64,000 nt of DNA from Bacteroidales bacterium (GTDB lineage: Bacteria > Bacteroidota > Bacteroidia > Bacteroidales > Muribaculaceae), in contig CP091725.1 in assembly GCA_022009815.1 (NCBI GenBank), positions 2,666,001 to 2,730,000 of the forward strand. The letters are read 5' to 3'. Below are positions 22,879 through 31,615 of this stretch, piece after piece. A program made the position numbers and the translations under genes. The notes beneath the pieces were generated by a model. The model made no database searches, had not been told where the DNA came from, and saw only the letters and a program-made list of their open reading frames with translations. Numbering within the stretch: position 1 is the first letter of the stretch; each line of letters starts with the position of its first letter.

Positions 22879-24425
22879 AAGGTTCTATAATAGAGATAAT
22901 GGACACCACGCTGCGCGACGGCGAGCAAACGTCAGGCGTGAGTTTCTCCCGAAGTGAGAAACTCAGCATCTTCCGACTGCTTGTCGAGGAGCTCGGCGTC
23001 CCGCGTGTCGAAGTGGCGTCGGCAAGAGTCTCGCCGGGCGAATTCGACACCGTAAAGCATATCTGCGAATGGGCTCGCGCCAACAACCATCTGCACAAGA
23101 TCGAGGTGCTGGGATTTGTCGACGGAGGAAAGTCGGCGGAATGGACCGCCGCTGCCGGAGCCACCGTAATCAACCTCCTGTGCAAAGGCAGCGAGCGTCA
23201 TTGCCGCCAGCAGTTGGGCAAGACTCCGGCACAACACATTGCCGACATCCGTGCTGAGATTGCCGATGCTGTGGGGCGCGGTCTGAAAGTGAATCTTTAT
23301 CTTGAGGATTGGTCAAACGGCATCAGCCAGTCGCCCGACTATGTGTTCTCCTTAATGGACGCATTGCGCCACGAACCAGTAGAACGCTTTATGCTGCCCG
23401 ACACACTGGGCATTCTTGACCCCTACGACACTTTCGACTATGTGAAGCGCATGGTCAAGACCTATCCGGAACTGCGTTTCGACTTCCATGCCCACAACGA
23501 CTACGACCTCGCCACGTCAAATCTCTTCGCCGCCTTGAAAGTGGGAGCGTCAGGGGTGCACTGCACGGTCAACGGACTTGGAGAACGCGCCGGCAACGCC
23601 TCGCTGTCGAGTGCTGTCGCAGTGATTCACGACATGCTCCACATGTCAACTGGCATTGACGAGTCAAAAATAAACCGCGTGAGCCATATCATAGAGTCAT
23701 ACTCCGGCGTTGCAATCCCTCCCAACAAGCCTATTGTCGGCGAATACGTGTTCACGCAATGCGCCGGAGTGCATGCCGACGGCGACAGCAAGAACAACCT
23801 CTACTCCTCGAATCTTGCCCCAGAGCGCTTCGGCCGCACCCGCGAATATGCCCTCGGCAAACTGTCGGGCAAAGCCAATATCCGCAAGAATCTTGAAGCT
23901 CTCGGACTTGACTTGAGCGAGGAAAGCATCCGCAAAGTGACACAGCGCATCACGGAACTTGGCGACAAGAAAGAAATCGTCACGCAAGAGGATTTGCCCT
24001 ACATCATCGCCGACGTTGTGAAGCACAGCGCAATTAACGAGCGCATCAAACTGATAAACTACCAGCTGTCGATTACCAAAGACCTGCAACCCACAGCCAT
24101 CGTAAAAATAGAAATCAACGGCAAGCAATATATGGAAAGCTCCGTCGGCGACGGACAATATGACGCTTTCATGAAAGCCCTGCGCAAAATCTACCGGGGG
24201 CAGCGCCGGCGCGAGTTTCCGAGACTGACGAACTACGCCATCAACATTCCGCCAGGCGGACACACCGACGCCCTTGTGCAAGCCACCATCCATTGGGAAT
24301 ACAGCGGACGGACGCTGAAAACCGTCGGCCTTGACGCCGACCAGACAGAAGCCGCCATCAAAGCCACAATAAAATTGCTGAATATCGTTGAAGAATATAT
24401 AGACAGTGTGAAACCAAAAAAATAA
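22875..24425 (+). CDS. cimA: Second LeuA-family synthase, probable (R)-citramalate synthase
   Basis: 516 residues of the DRE-TIM metallolyase family with a C-terminal regulatory domain. Seen: IIEIMDTTLRDGEQTSGVSF, FDFHAHNDYDLATSN, and VNGLGERAGNASLSS; the C-terminal LeuA dimer domain spans about 385-516. It differs strongly from the leuA product 3 kb upstream, and within the barrel reads EVASARVSPGEFDTVKHI. Citramalate synthases join acetyl-CoA and pyruvate and feed 2-ketobutyrate into isoleucine synthesis through LeuCD and LeuB. Two facts favour this over a second isopropylmalate synthase: it is encoded between leuD and leuB beside a full leuA, and the operon leader is richer in Ile than Leu codons. 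Homocitrate or plain isopropylmalate synthase remain alternatives. Confidence 0.72.
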   Translation: MKGSIIEIMDTTLRDGEQTSGVSFSRSEKLSIFRLLVEELGVPRVEVASARVSPGEFDTVKHICEWARANNHLHKIEVLGFVDGGKSAEWTAAAGATVINLLCKGSERHCRQQLGKTPAQHIADIRAEIADAVGRGLKVNLYLEDWSNGISQSPDYVFSLMDALRHEPVERFMLPDTLGILDPYDTFDYVKRMVKTYPELRFDFHAHNDYDLATSNLFAALKVGASGVHCTVNGLGERAGNASLSSAVAVIHDMLHMSTGIDESKINRVSHIIESYSGVAIPPNKPIVGEYVFTQCAGVHADGDSKNNLYSSNLAPERFGRTREYALGKLSGKANIRKNLEALGLDLSEESIRKVTQRITELGDKKEIVTQEDLPYIIADVVKHSAINERIKLINYQLSITKDLQPTAIVKIEINGKQYMESSVGDGQYDAFMKALRKIYRGQRRREFPRLTNYAINIPPGGHTDALVQATIHWEYSGRTLKTVGLDADQTEAAIKATIKLLNIVEEYIDSVKPKK

Positions 24426-24431
24426 CAAGAT

Positions 24432-25541
24432 ATGAAACTGAAAATAGCCGTCCTTCCGGGCGACGGTATCGGTCCGGAAATAATGTCGGTGGCTCTCGAC
24501 GTTGTCAAAGCCACTGCAAAAAAGTTCAACCACCAGTTGGAATACCAAACAGCCCTCGTGGGCGCCTGCGCCATAGATGCCACAGGCTCGCCTTATCCCG
24601 AGGAGACCCATCGCCTCTGCATGGAGTCTGACGCAGTGCTGTTCGGTGCCATCGGCTCGCCTAAATACGACAACAACCCGACCGCAAAAGTGCGTCCGGA
24701 ACAAGGATTGCTCGCCATGCGCAAACAACTCGGGCTATATGCCAACATACGCCCCGTAACCACATTCCCCGGACTTGTCCACAAGTCGCCTCTGCGCGCC
24801 GACCTCGTTGACGGTGCCGACTTCATCTGTATCCGCGAACTTACTGGAGGTCTTTACTTCGGGCGTCCACAAGGCCGCAGCGAAGACGGGCAGACTGCCT
24901 ACGACACCTGCGTCTATTCGCGCTACGAGATTGAGCGCATCGTGCGCCTCGCCTATCAATATGCCGAAAAGCGCCGTAAGAAAGTAACCGTTGTCGACAA
25001 AGCCAACATTCTCGCCACGTCACGCCTGTGGCGCGAAGTGGCACGCGGAATAGCCGCCGAACATCCCGACGTGACAACCGAATACATCTACGTCGACAAT
25101 GCGGCTATGCGCATAATACAATGGCCAAAAGACTTCGATGTGCTTGTCACCGAAAATATGTTTGGAGACATCCTTACCGACGAGGGCTCTGTGATCACAG
25201 GCTCGCTTGGCATGCTGCCGTCAGCGTCGATAGGCACACACACATCGGTGTTCGAACCTATCCACGGCTCCTACCCCCAGGCTGCCGGCAAAGACATCGC
25301 AAACCCTCTCGCCACAGTGCTGTCGGCGGCTATGATGCTTGAATATTCATTCAACCTGGAAGCCGAAGCGGAACTCATCCGAAAGGCTGTCAACGCCTCA
25401 ATGGATGCAGGCGTTGTAACCGAGGACATCGCATCCGACGGCGCCAAAGCATACCGCACCAGCGAGGTCGGCAAATGGCTTGTTGACTACATCGAAAGCA
25501 TAATACAGCTTAACGCCATCTGCACAACCGGCACACCATAG
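24432..25541 (+). CDS. leuB: 3-isopropylmalate dehydrogenase LeuB
   Basis: 369 residues. LeuB oxidises and decarboxylates 3-isopropylmalate with NAD+, and acts on 3-methylmalate in a citramalate route. Seen: VLPGDGIGPEIMSVALDVV at the start, GAIGSPKYDNNPT, RELTGGLYFGRPQGR, DKANILATSRLW, and TENMFGDILTDEGSVITGSL with the metal-binding Asp residues; GTHTSVFEPIHGSYPQAAGK follows. It closes the operon. The last codons and the stop (25539-25541) lie within the terminator hairpin, so the final residues AICTTGTP are partly dictated by RNA structure. Confidence 0.97.
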   Translation: MKLKIAVLPGDGIGPEIMSVALDVVKATAKKFNHQLEYQTALVGACAIDATGSPYPEETHRLCMESDAVLFGAIGSPKYDNNPTAKVRPEQGLLAMRKQLGLYANIRPVTTFPGLVHKSPLRADLVDGADFICIRELTGGLYFGRPQGRSEDGQTAYDTCVYSRYEIERIVRLAYQYAEKRRKKVTVVDKANILATSRLWREVARGIAAEHPDVTTEYIYVDNAAMRIIQWPKDFDVLVTENMFGDILTDEGSVITGSLGMLPSASIGTHTSVFEPIHGSYPQAAGKDIANPLATVLSAAMMLEYSFNLEAEAELIRKAVNASMDAGVVTEDIASDGAKAYRTSEVGKWLVDYIESIIQLNAICTTGTP

Positions 25542-25559
25542 TGTGCCGGTTGTTTTTTT
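25524..25559 (+). terminator. Terminator of the leu operon, containing the leuB stop codon
   Basis: ACAACCGGCACAC (25524-25536) pairs perfectly with GTGTGCCGGTTGT (25541-25553) across the four-base loop CATA, followed by a T tract to 25559. The TAG stop spans the loop and the first base of the second arm. Confidence 0.93.
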
Positions 25560-25572
25560 GCGCATATAAAAT

Positions 25573-25598
25573 GCCGCCCCCATTCACATAGGAGCGGC
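25573..25598 (-). terminator. Terminator of gdhA
   Basis: On the minus strand GCCGCTCC (25598-25591) pairs with GGGGCGGC (25580-25573) with one mismatch, followed by an A/T-rich tail (ATTTTATAT). It is 38 bases after the gdhA stop and faces the leu terminator. Confidence 0.65.
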
Positions 25599-25636
25599 AC
25601 ATATAACCTTATTTTTAAGATTTTCTCAATACAATA

Positions 25637-26974
25637 CTAAACGTAACCTTGTCCCATCATAGCGTGAGCCACCTTCATGAAACCGGCGATATTCGCACCC
25701 TTCATATAATTGACTGCGCCATCAGGTTGAGTTCCGTATTTCACACACTGCTCATGGATGTCGTGCATAATCTGATGCAACTTCTGATCCACTTCAGCCT
25801 CTGTCCAAGTGAGATGCATAGCGTTCTGGCTCATCTCCAATCCAGAAGTAGCCACACCACCAGCATTCACAGCCTTGCCAGGAGCATATACAGTCTTGCT
25901 TGCGATGAATGTGTCGATAGCCTCAGGCGTACATCCCATGTTTGAAACCTCGGCGAGGATTTCCGCACCGTTGGCAACAATCATGTCAGCATCAGCCTTG
26001 CCAACCTCGTTCTGTGTTGCACATGGCAGACAGATGTCGACCTTGCGCTCCCACGGCTTCTTGCCTGCGAAGAACTGAGCGCCAGGGAATTTCTCCACGT
26101 ATGGCTCAACCACGTCATTGCCGGAAGCACGAAGCTCGAGCATATAATCAATCTTCTCGCCACTGATACCGTCAGGATCGTATACATATCCGTCAGGACC
26201 AGAAATTGTAACCACCTTGGCACCAAGTTCAGTCGCCTTCAAAGCCGCGCCCCAAGCCACATTTCCAAAGCCAGAGATAGCCACAGTCTTGCCTTTTATA
26301 TCGTCGCCCATACGATGAAGCATATTCTGAACGAAATAAAGAGCACCAAATCCTGTAGCCTCCGGACGGATGCGCGATCCACCAAAGTCGAGACCCTTGC
26401 CTGTAAACGTACCTGTATGCTCCTGAGCCAATTTCTTGTACATTCCATACATATAACCCACTTCTCGTCCGCCTACACCGATATCACCGGCAGGAACGTC
26501 GCGGTCAGGACCGAGATTGCGCCACAACTCAAGAATGAACGCCTGGCAGAAACGCATGATTTCCTTGTCCGACTTTCCGCGCGGGCTGAAGTCAGAACCG
26601 CCCTTGCCGCCACCCATAGGAAGAGTGGTCAACGCATTCTTGAACGTCTGCTCGAAGCCCAAGAATTTGAGAATTGACAAGTTTACAGAAGCGTGGAAAC
26701 GGATACCTCCCTTATACGGACCGATGGCATTATTGAATTGCACCCGATAACCAATATTGGTCTGCACTTCTCCATTGTCGTCAGTCCAGAGCACACGGAA
26801 CGTGAAAATACGGTCTGGCTCCACCATTCTTTCAATGATTTTTGCGCTTTCAAATTCAGGATGCTGTTCATAGACGTCCTTAACTGAAAGAAGCACCTCT
26901 TTGACGGCCTGCAAATATTCCTTTTCACCAGGATGTTTGGCCTCGAGATCGGATAGAATTTTTTCTACATTCAT
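25637..26974 (-). CDS. gdhA: NADP-specific glutamate dehydrogenase
   Basis: 445 residues, the normal size of the hexameric short-chain enzyme. It aminates 2-oxoglutarate with ammonia, the main ammonium assimilation route in many gut Bacteroidales. Seen: GPYKGGIRFHASVNLSILKF and LPMGGGKGGSDFSPRGKS with the substrate lysines, PAGDIGVGGREVGYMYG, and the Rossmann motif VAISGFGNVAWGAALKA. The C-terminal half keeps ANAGGVATSGLEMSQNAM. It is transcribed alone, divergent from bamD; a -7 box TAAATTTG lies on the minus strand at 27032-27025. It also supplies the amino donor for the neighbouring branched-chain pathway, though it is not in that operon. Confidence 0.97.
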   Translation of the reverse strand: MNVEKILSDLEAKHPGEKEYLQAVKEVLLSVKDVYEQHPEFESAKIIERMVEPDRIFTFRVLWTDDNGEVQTNIGYRVQFNNAIGPYKGGIRFHASVNLSILKFLGFEQTFKNALTTLPMGGGKGGSDFSPRGKSDKEIMRFCQAFILELWRNLGPDRDVPAGDIGVGGREVGYMYGMYKKLAQEHTGTFTGKGLDFGGSRIRPEATGFGALYFVQNMLHRMGDDIKGKTVAISGFGNVAWGAALKATELGAKVVTISGPDGYVYDPDGISGEKIDYMLELRASGNDVVEPYVEKFPGAQFFAGKKPWERKVDICLPCATQNEVGKADADMIVANGAEILAEVSNMGCTPEAIDTFIASKTVYAPGKAVNAGGVATSGLEMSQNAMHLTWTEAEVDQKLHQIMHDIHEQCVKYGTQPDGAVNYMKGANIAGFMKVAHAMMGQGYV

Positions 26975-27024
26975 AGTTTTTGGTATTAATATTTGGTATA
27001 TAGTAAATTGTCATTTACACAGAG

Positions 27025-27032
27025 CAAATTTA
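27025..27032 (-). promoter_or_regulatory. -7 element upstream of gdhA
   Basis: Minus-strand TAAATTTG, about 50 bases before the gdhA ATG. A CCTTG at 27058-27054 may serve as -33 box at slightly long spacing (21 bases). The rest of the 303-base gap 26975-27278 is A/T-rich and shows no ORF of note. Confidence 0.5.
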
Positions 27033-27217
27033 GGAATTATTTTCCGAAACGGACAAGGAAAAACCAAAAAAAATAATATGTTTTATAGCATTTTGTCATA
27101 TGCCGTCACTGCCACAATAAATTGCGGACGCCGGAGGCGAAAATAGGCCATCCGCCATCATTCTCGGCTTTTTCATAGCCAACTTGCGATTTTAATGCTA
27201 TTTAACCACAGAAAGGC

Positions 27218-27248
27218 TTTGTCATGTGGCAAGAAAAGCGTAATTTTG
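27218..27248 (+). promoter_or_regulatory. Bacteroidetes-type promoter of bamD
   Basis: TTTG (27218-27221), a 19-base spacer and TAATTTTG (27241-27248) match the consensus exactly. The bamD ATG is 30 bases downstream. Confidence 0.8.
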
Positions 27249-27278
27249 CATTCTGATAGAAAATAGACAATTCTGAGA

Positions 27279-28082
27279 ATGCGAAATAAACTGATATTAT
27301 CATTGCTTTGCGCCGCCGTGCTCACAGGATGCGGAGAATACAACAAGGTGCTGAAAAGCTCTGATACCAACTATAAATACGAATACGCCAAGAAGGCTTT
27401 CGAGGAGCGCAAATACGTCCAGGCTGCAACGCTGCTTGAAGACGTGGTGAAGGTGCTGAAAGGCACCGACAAAGCGGAAGAGTCGCTCTACCTCTTGGGG
27501 CTCAGCCACTATGAGAACAAGGACTATGCCTCGGCAAGCACGTATTTCCAAACCTATTACACGCACTATCCAAAGGGAAAATATACCGAGTTGGCTCGAT
27601 TCTATGCCGGCTACGGCTACTATCTCGACTCTCCGGAGCCGCAGCTGGACCAAACCGACACCTACAAGGCAATCGATGAGCTTCAGCGATTCCTTGACTA
27701 CTTCCCCAACAGCGACAAGAAGTCGATAGCCCAATCAGCCATCTTCGAGTTGCAGGACAAGTTGGTTCAGAAAGAAATCGACAACGCCCAGCTTTACTAC
27801 AATCTCGGAAATTATCTCGGCAACAACTACGAAAGCGCCGTAATTGTGGCGACAAACGCGCTGAAAAACTATCCTTACACAAAACATAAGGAACAACTGC
27901 AGATGATTGTGCTGAAAGCCAAATTCCAACAGGCATACCAGAGCGTCATCGAGAAGAAGGCCGACCGCTACCGCGAAGTGATTGATGAGTACTACTCTTT
28001 CATCAACGACTACCCAGAGAGCAAATACCGCAGCGAGGCTGACAATATTTTCAAGATAGCCAACAACTATCTCAACAAGTAA
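27279..28082 (+). CDS. bamD: Outer membrane assembly lipoprotein BamD
   Basis: 267 residues. The signal peptide ends in the lipobox LTGC followed by GEYNKVLKSSD, placing the protein on the inner face of the outer membrane. Tetratricopeptide-like repeats follow: YAKKAFEERKYVQAATLLED, SLYLLGLSHYENKDYASAST, and AIDELQRFLDYFPNSDK. BamD is the essential partner of BamA in inserting beta-barrel proteins, which would include SprA and the small barrel encoded here. The omega-like gene follows after 32 bases. Length and repeat order match the family. Confidence 0.93.
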   Translation: MRNKLILSLLCAAVLTGCGEYNKVLKSSDTNYKYEYAKKAFEERKYVQAATLLEDVVKVLKGTDKAEESLYLLGLSHYENKDYASASTYFQTYYTHYPKGKYTELARFYAGYGYYLDSPEPQLDQTDTYKAIDELQRFLDYFPNSDKKSIAQSAIFELQDKLVQKEIDNAQLYYNLGNYLGNNYESAVIVATNALKNYPYTKHKEQLQMIVLKAKFQQAYQSVIEKKADRYREVIDEYYSFINDYPESKYRSEADNIFKIANNYLNK

Positions 28083-28114
28083 CACGATAAAACAACATTA
28101 AATTCATATAGATA

Positions 28115-28453
28115 ATGGACTATAAGAGATCGAATGCGCCGCTTAACACGGTTACTCGCGATGTGATCAAACTTTCACAAGACACTGGCAACGTGTATGA
28201 AACTGTTTGCATCATCGCAAAACGCGCCAACCAGATTGCCGTAGAGATGAAAAAGGACTTGGAAAAGAAACTTCAAGAGTTCGCTACTCTCAACGACAAC
28301 CTTGAAGAAGTTTCCGAAAACAGAGAGCAGATTGAAATCTCCCGTTACTACGAGAAATTGCCGAAACCTGTGCTTATCGCAACTCAGGAATACATCGAGG
28401 GCAAAGTGATGTACAGAAACCTCGTTAAGGAAAAAGAAAAAGTGAGCCTCTAA
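28115..28453 (+). CDS. rpoZ: RNA polymerase omega subunit, Bacteroidetes type
   Basis: 112 residues. The N-terminal part (ETVCIIAKRANQIAVEMKKD) carries the omega helix pattern of alternating Arg and Ala residues that wraps the beta-prime C-terminus; the rest (EISRYYEKLPKPVLIATQEY) is the C-terminal extension seen in this phylum. Omega helps RNA polymerase assembly and can mediate stringent-response control. It follows bamD, a common arrangement in Bacteroidales. Ends before a strong terminator at 28476. Confidence 0.85.
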   Translation: MDYKRSNAPLNTVTRDVIKLSQDTGNVYETVCIIAKRANQIAVEMKKDLEKKLQEFATLNDNLEEVSENREQIEISRYYEKLPKPVLIATQEYIEGKVMYRNLVKEKEKVSL

Positions 28454-28475
28454 CCGGCATCGCTTTCAATGACTA

Positions 28476-28509
28476 CGGCTGTATCCGCAAGGATGCGGCC
28501 GTTTTTTTT
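28476..28509 (+). terminator. Terminator of the bamD-rpoZ operon
   Basis: CGGCTGTATCC (28476-28486) pairs with GGATGCGGCCG (28491-28501), including two G-U pairs, across the loop GCAA. Eight T follow (28502-28509). Confidence 0.9.
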
Positions 28510-28575
28510 CTGTACACCACGGGCGGTCCGGAAAAGAAAATCGTGCAAGCACTTTTCTTTTCACTCACCTTGCAC

Positions 28576-28583
28576 TATCTTTG
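28576..28583 (+). promoter_or_regulatory. -7 element upstream of the PASTA gene
   Basis: TATCTTTG, 26 bases before the GTG start. The -33 position holds only a run of T, so this box is supported mainly by the -7 match and by the terminator just upstream. Confidence 0.55.
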
Positions 28584-28609
28584 TATCTTGAATTAAAAAC
28601 GACAACAAA

Positions 28610-29251
28610 GTGGCAGAAACAATAAACACATTGACTTCATTCTACAAGAAGCATAAAATATTGTCGACGGTGATTCTAATCGCTTTAGTCGATATACTTT
28701 TGCTGGTAATCAGCTATTTCGCACTCAGCGTGTTTACCAACCACGGCAACAAGGAGACCGTACCCAGCCTTACGGGAATGGACGTCGAAAAAGCCACCGA
28801 GATGCTCGACCGACGCAATCTAAAAATCGAGATTGCCGACTCATCATACGTCGAAGGCGCACGCCCTGGAAGCATACTCGAGCAGAACCCCGAGGCGGGC
28901 TCGTTTGTGAAGGACGGACGTACAATATACGTTACAATACGCACATACTCCACAAAATTGGTCAAGGTGCCTATGCTCACCGACATGTCGTCGCGTCAAA
29001 GCCAGTCAATACTTACCGCTCTGGGCATCAAAGATGTAAGGATACAGAGTGTGCCGTCTGAATTCCGCGACCTTGTAACCGACGTCCGCTGCAATGGCGC
29101 ATCGCTGACCGAGGGAAGCAAGATTCCCGTAAACGCCACCGTGACTCTCTTCGTTGGCGACGGCTCGCTCAGCGGCATCATAGAGGAAGACCTGTCGGGC
29201 AACTCCGACAGCCTGTCGTTTGAATTCGACGATAGCAACAATCTGGAATAA
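28610..29251 (+). CDS. Membrane-anchored PASTA domain protein
   Basis: 213 residues, starting at GTG 28610, which is placed well behind the -7 box. After a short cytoplasmic stretch one membrane helix (STVILIALVDILLLVISYFA) leads to periplasmic PASTA repeats: VPSLTGMDVEKATEMLDRRN and later VPMLTDMSSRQSQSILTAL, plus a degenerate third. PASTA domains bind peptidoglycan fragments in penicillin-binding proteins and Ser/Thr kinases; here there is no kinase or transpeptidase domain. The C-terminus is acidic and Ser-rich. rluD follows nine bases later. A cell-wall sensing or binding role is inferred from the domain only. Confidence 0.85.
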   Translation: MAETINTLTSFYKKHKILSTVILIALVDILLLVISYFALSVFTNHGNKETVPSLTGMDVEKATEMLDRRNLKIEIADSSYVEGARPGSILEQNPEAGSFVKDGRTIYVTIRTYSTKLVKVPMLTDMSSRQSQSILTALGIKDVRIQSVPSEFRDLVTDVRCNGASLTEGSKIPVNATVTLFVGDGSLSGIIEEDLSGNSDSLSFEFDDSNNLE

Positions 29252-29260
29252 AAACATATA

Positions 29261-30322
29261 ATGGAACAAGACATTGACGATATATTAGAAGCCGATGCCA
29301 TCCCGACGGACAGCGGTGACGGTCAGGAACTTTGGGAACACTACCGATTTGTCGCGGAGAAGGGGCAAAACCTGCTCCGTGTGGACAAATTCCTTGTGAG
29401 CCACATCGACAACACTTCGCGCAACCGTATCCAGCAAGCAGCAGAAGCCAACTGCATACTTGCCAACGGCAAAGCGGTGAAGTCGAACTACCGCGTCAAG
29501 CCGGGCGACATCATCTCGCTTGTGATGGACCGCCCGCGCTACGAACTCGACATCATTCCGGAGGACATCCCTCTCGACATAGTGTATGAAGACGACCAAC
29601 TGCTTGTTGTCAACAAGCCCGCCGGACTGGTTGTACATCCCGGACACGGCAACTATTCAGGCACACTGGTCAATGCCCTCGCCTACCATTTCCGCAACGA
29701 CCCCGACTACGATGTCAGCGACCCGCGGCTCGGCCTCGTACACCGCATCGACAAAGACACATCGGGACTGCTTGTCATTGCCAAAACACCAGATGCCAAG
29801 ACTTTTCTCGGCAAGCAATTCTTCAACAAGACAACCCATCGCCAATACGTGGCGCTGGTATGGGGTAAATTCACTGAAGACCACGGGACTGTGGAAGGCA
29901 ACATCGGCCGCAATCCGAAAGACCGCCTGCAAATGGCTGTCTTCCCCGAAGGCGACCAGGGCAAACACGCCGTCACCCACTACAAGGTTATCGAAAACCT
30001 CAGCCACGTAGCAGTGGTGCAATGCCAACTCGAAACAGGACGCACACACCAGATACGTGTGCACATGAAGCATATCGGCCACCCTCTCTTCAACGACGCT
30101 CGCTACGGCGGCGACAAAATAATCAGAGGCACCACGGCTGCAAAGTACACCCAGTTTGTACAAAACTGCTTCAAAATCTGTCCGCGTCAGGCTCTCCACG
30201 CCAAAACGCTTGGCTTCGTACACCCCCGCACACGCGAAGAAATGTTCTTCAACAGCGAGATTCCAGCCGATATGACCGCACTCATAAAAAAATGGGAAGA
30301 TTATACAGCCGCAGTGCTATAA
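29261..30322 (+). CDS. rluD: 23S rRNA pseudouridine synthase, RluD family
   Basis: 353 residues. An S4 RNA-binding domain (about 40-105, LRVDKFLVSHIDNTSRNRIQ) precedes the RluA/RluD catalytic domain. The active-site motif is LGLVHRIDKDTSGLLVIAK with the catalytic Asp, and the C-terminal ETGRTHQIRVHMKHIGHPL is typical. RluD makes pseudouridines in helix 69 of 23S rRNA. Assignment to RluD over other members rests on the S4 domain and overall length. It is co-transcribed with the PASTA gene. Confidence 0.92.
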   Translation: MEQDIDDILEADAIPTDSGDGQELWEHYRFVAEKGQNLLRVDKFLVSHIDNTSRNRIQQAAEANCILANGKAVKSNYRVKPGDIISLVMDRPRYELDIIPEDIPLDIVYEDDQLLVVNKPAGLVVHPGHGNYSGTLVNALAYHFRNDPDYDVSDPRLGLVHRIDKDTSGLLVIAKTPDAKTFLGKQFFNKTTHRQYVALVWGKFTEDHGTVEGNIGRNPKDRLQMAVFPEGDQGKHAVTHYKVIENLSHVAVVQCQLETGRTHQIRVHMKHIGHPLFNDARYGGDKIIRGTTAAKYTQFVQNCFKICPRQALHAKTLGFVHPRTREEMFFNSEIPADMTALIKKWEDYTAAVL

Positions 30323-30360
30323 ATTAGGTCAAAAACCTTTTTTATTCCAATAAGATTTCT

Positions 30361-30368
30361 TACCTTTG
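30361..30368 (+). promoter_or_regulatory. -7 element upstream of the acyltransferase
   Basis: TACCTTTG followed by AAC, 41 bases before the ATG at 30410. The -33 position lies in a T run without a clear TTTG. Confidence 0.5.
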
Positions 30369-30409
30369 AACATTATTACAAGTATGGAAATCTTAAAATC
30401 AGAATATAT

Positions 30410-31591
30410 ATGAATGAGATAGCAACCCCACAAGAATTCAGTGACATTTGTCCGTTTTCCGATGCCCAATTCAAGGAAAAAATGAAGGAACTTGTCGCCG
30501 AAGACGGGTTCAAGCACGCCGTCACATGGGTGATGCCCGACATTGACTTTGACGGCTTCTGCAAAATGCTTCTGCAAATAAACACGAAGAAGGAATTCCA
30601 GGAAAACGTGATGTTTGACTTCCTGAAACTTCTCGCTGCAAAAACCACAGAGGGCATTTCTTATGACAACATCGAGAAAGTAGACCAAAATAAGTCGTAC
30701 ACAATGATGACAAACCACCGCGACATTGTGCTCGACGCCTCATTCCTAAACCTCGCCCTGCTCTACAACCACTACCGCACCACGGAAGTGGCAATCGGCA
30801 GCAACCTTCTTATCTACAAATGGATTGAGGACCTCGTAAGAATCAACAAAAGCGTAATCGTTAAACGCGACCTTAATATCCGCCAGGCTCTCGGCGCTGC
30901 CGAACAGCTGTCGGGCTACATCCACTTCGCCATCACGCAAAAGCATGAGTCGGTTTGGATTGCACAACGCCAAGGACGCGCCAAAGACAGCAGCGACACC
31001 ACTCAGGAAAGTCTCATCAAGATGCTCGCAATCAAGGGTGGAAAATCGACAATCGACAATCTCCTCGAATTGAACATCATGCCTGTCGCCATCAGTTACG
31101 AACTTGACCCCAACGACTATCTGAAAGCGCGCGAGTTTCTTTTGAAAGCGAAAGACCCGGATTTCAAAAAGACAAAACGCGACGACCTTTTCAGTATGGA
31201 AACAGGTCTGCTTCAAAACAAAGGCCGTGTGCATTTCACATTCACAGACTGCATCAACCCGGAAATGGAGAAGCTCCGCGGGCTGGACAAGCAGGAAACA
31301 CTGCTCGGCGTGAGCAACATCATCGACCGTCAAATCCACTCCAACTACCGCATCTACCCTTGCAACTACATCGCGTTCGGCGAGCGTTTCAACGATTCTC
31401 GCTTCAACGACCGCTATACAAAGGAGGACCACGACAAATTTGAGGCATACCTCAGCGGGCAATTGGCAAAAGTTCAGAAAGAGGTGGATTTCACATTGAC
31501 CGACAAAGACTACGCATTTATGCGCGAGAAGATTCTCGTAATGTATTCCAACCCTTTGGTAAACAAACTAAAAGCACTCGGAGAACTTTAA
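30410..31591 (+). CDS. Glycerophosphate acyltransferase-like protein
   Basis: 393 residues, larger than PlsC. The acyltransferase motif reads TMMTNHRDIVLDASFLN near residue 103; family members usually have His-x4-Asp, while here the next Asp are two and six residues after His. Later motifs fit the fold: VIVKRDLNIRQALGAAEQLS, ESVWIAQRQGRAKDSSD (the Glu/Gly motif III region is altered), and IMPVAISYELDPNDYLKARE. No membrane segment is evident. The likely role is acylation of lysophosphatidate or another lipid acceptor at the inner face of the membrane. I am fairly confident of the superfamily but not of the substrate. Confidence 0.75.
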   Translation: MNEIATPQEFSDICPFSDAQFKEKMKELVAEDGFKHAVTWVMPDIDFDGFCKMLLQINTKKEFQENVMFDFLKLLAAKTTEGISYDNIEKVDQNKSYTMMTNHRDIVLDASFLNLALLYNHYRTTEVAIGSNLLIYKWIEDLVRINKSVIVKRDLNIRQALGAAEQLSGYIHFAITQKHESVWIAQRQGRAKDSSDTTQESLIKMLAIKGGKSTIDNLLELNIMPVAISYELDPNDYLKAREFLLKAKDPDFKKTKRDDLFSMETGLLQNKGRVHFTFTDCINPEMEKLRGLDKQETLLGVSNIIDRQIHSNYRIYPCNYIAFGERFNDSRFNDRYTKEDHDKFEAYLSGQLAKVQKEVDFTLTDKDYAFMREKILVMYSNPLVNKLKALGEL

Positions 31592-31615
31592 AAAGACATC
31601 GTTTCAACATCCTAT

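Noticed and set aside
23697..24728. 343-codon minus-strand frame across the cimA-leuB junction
   Set aside because: It spans two well-supported plus-strand genes and its translation is Phe/Val-rich noise without motifs.
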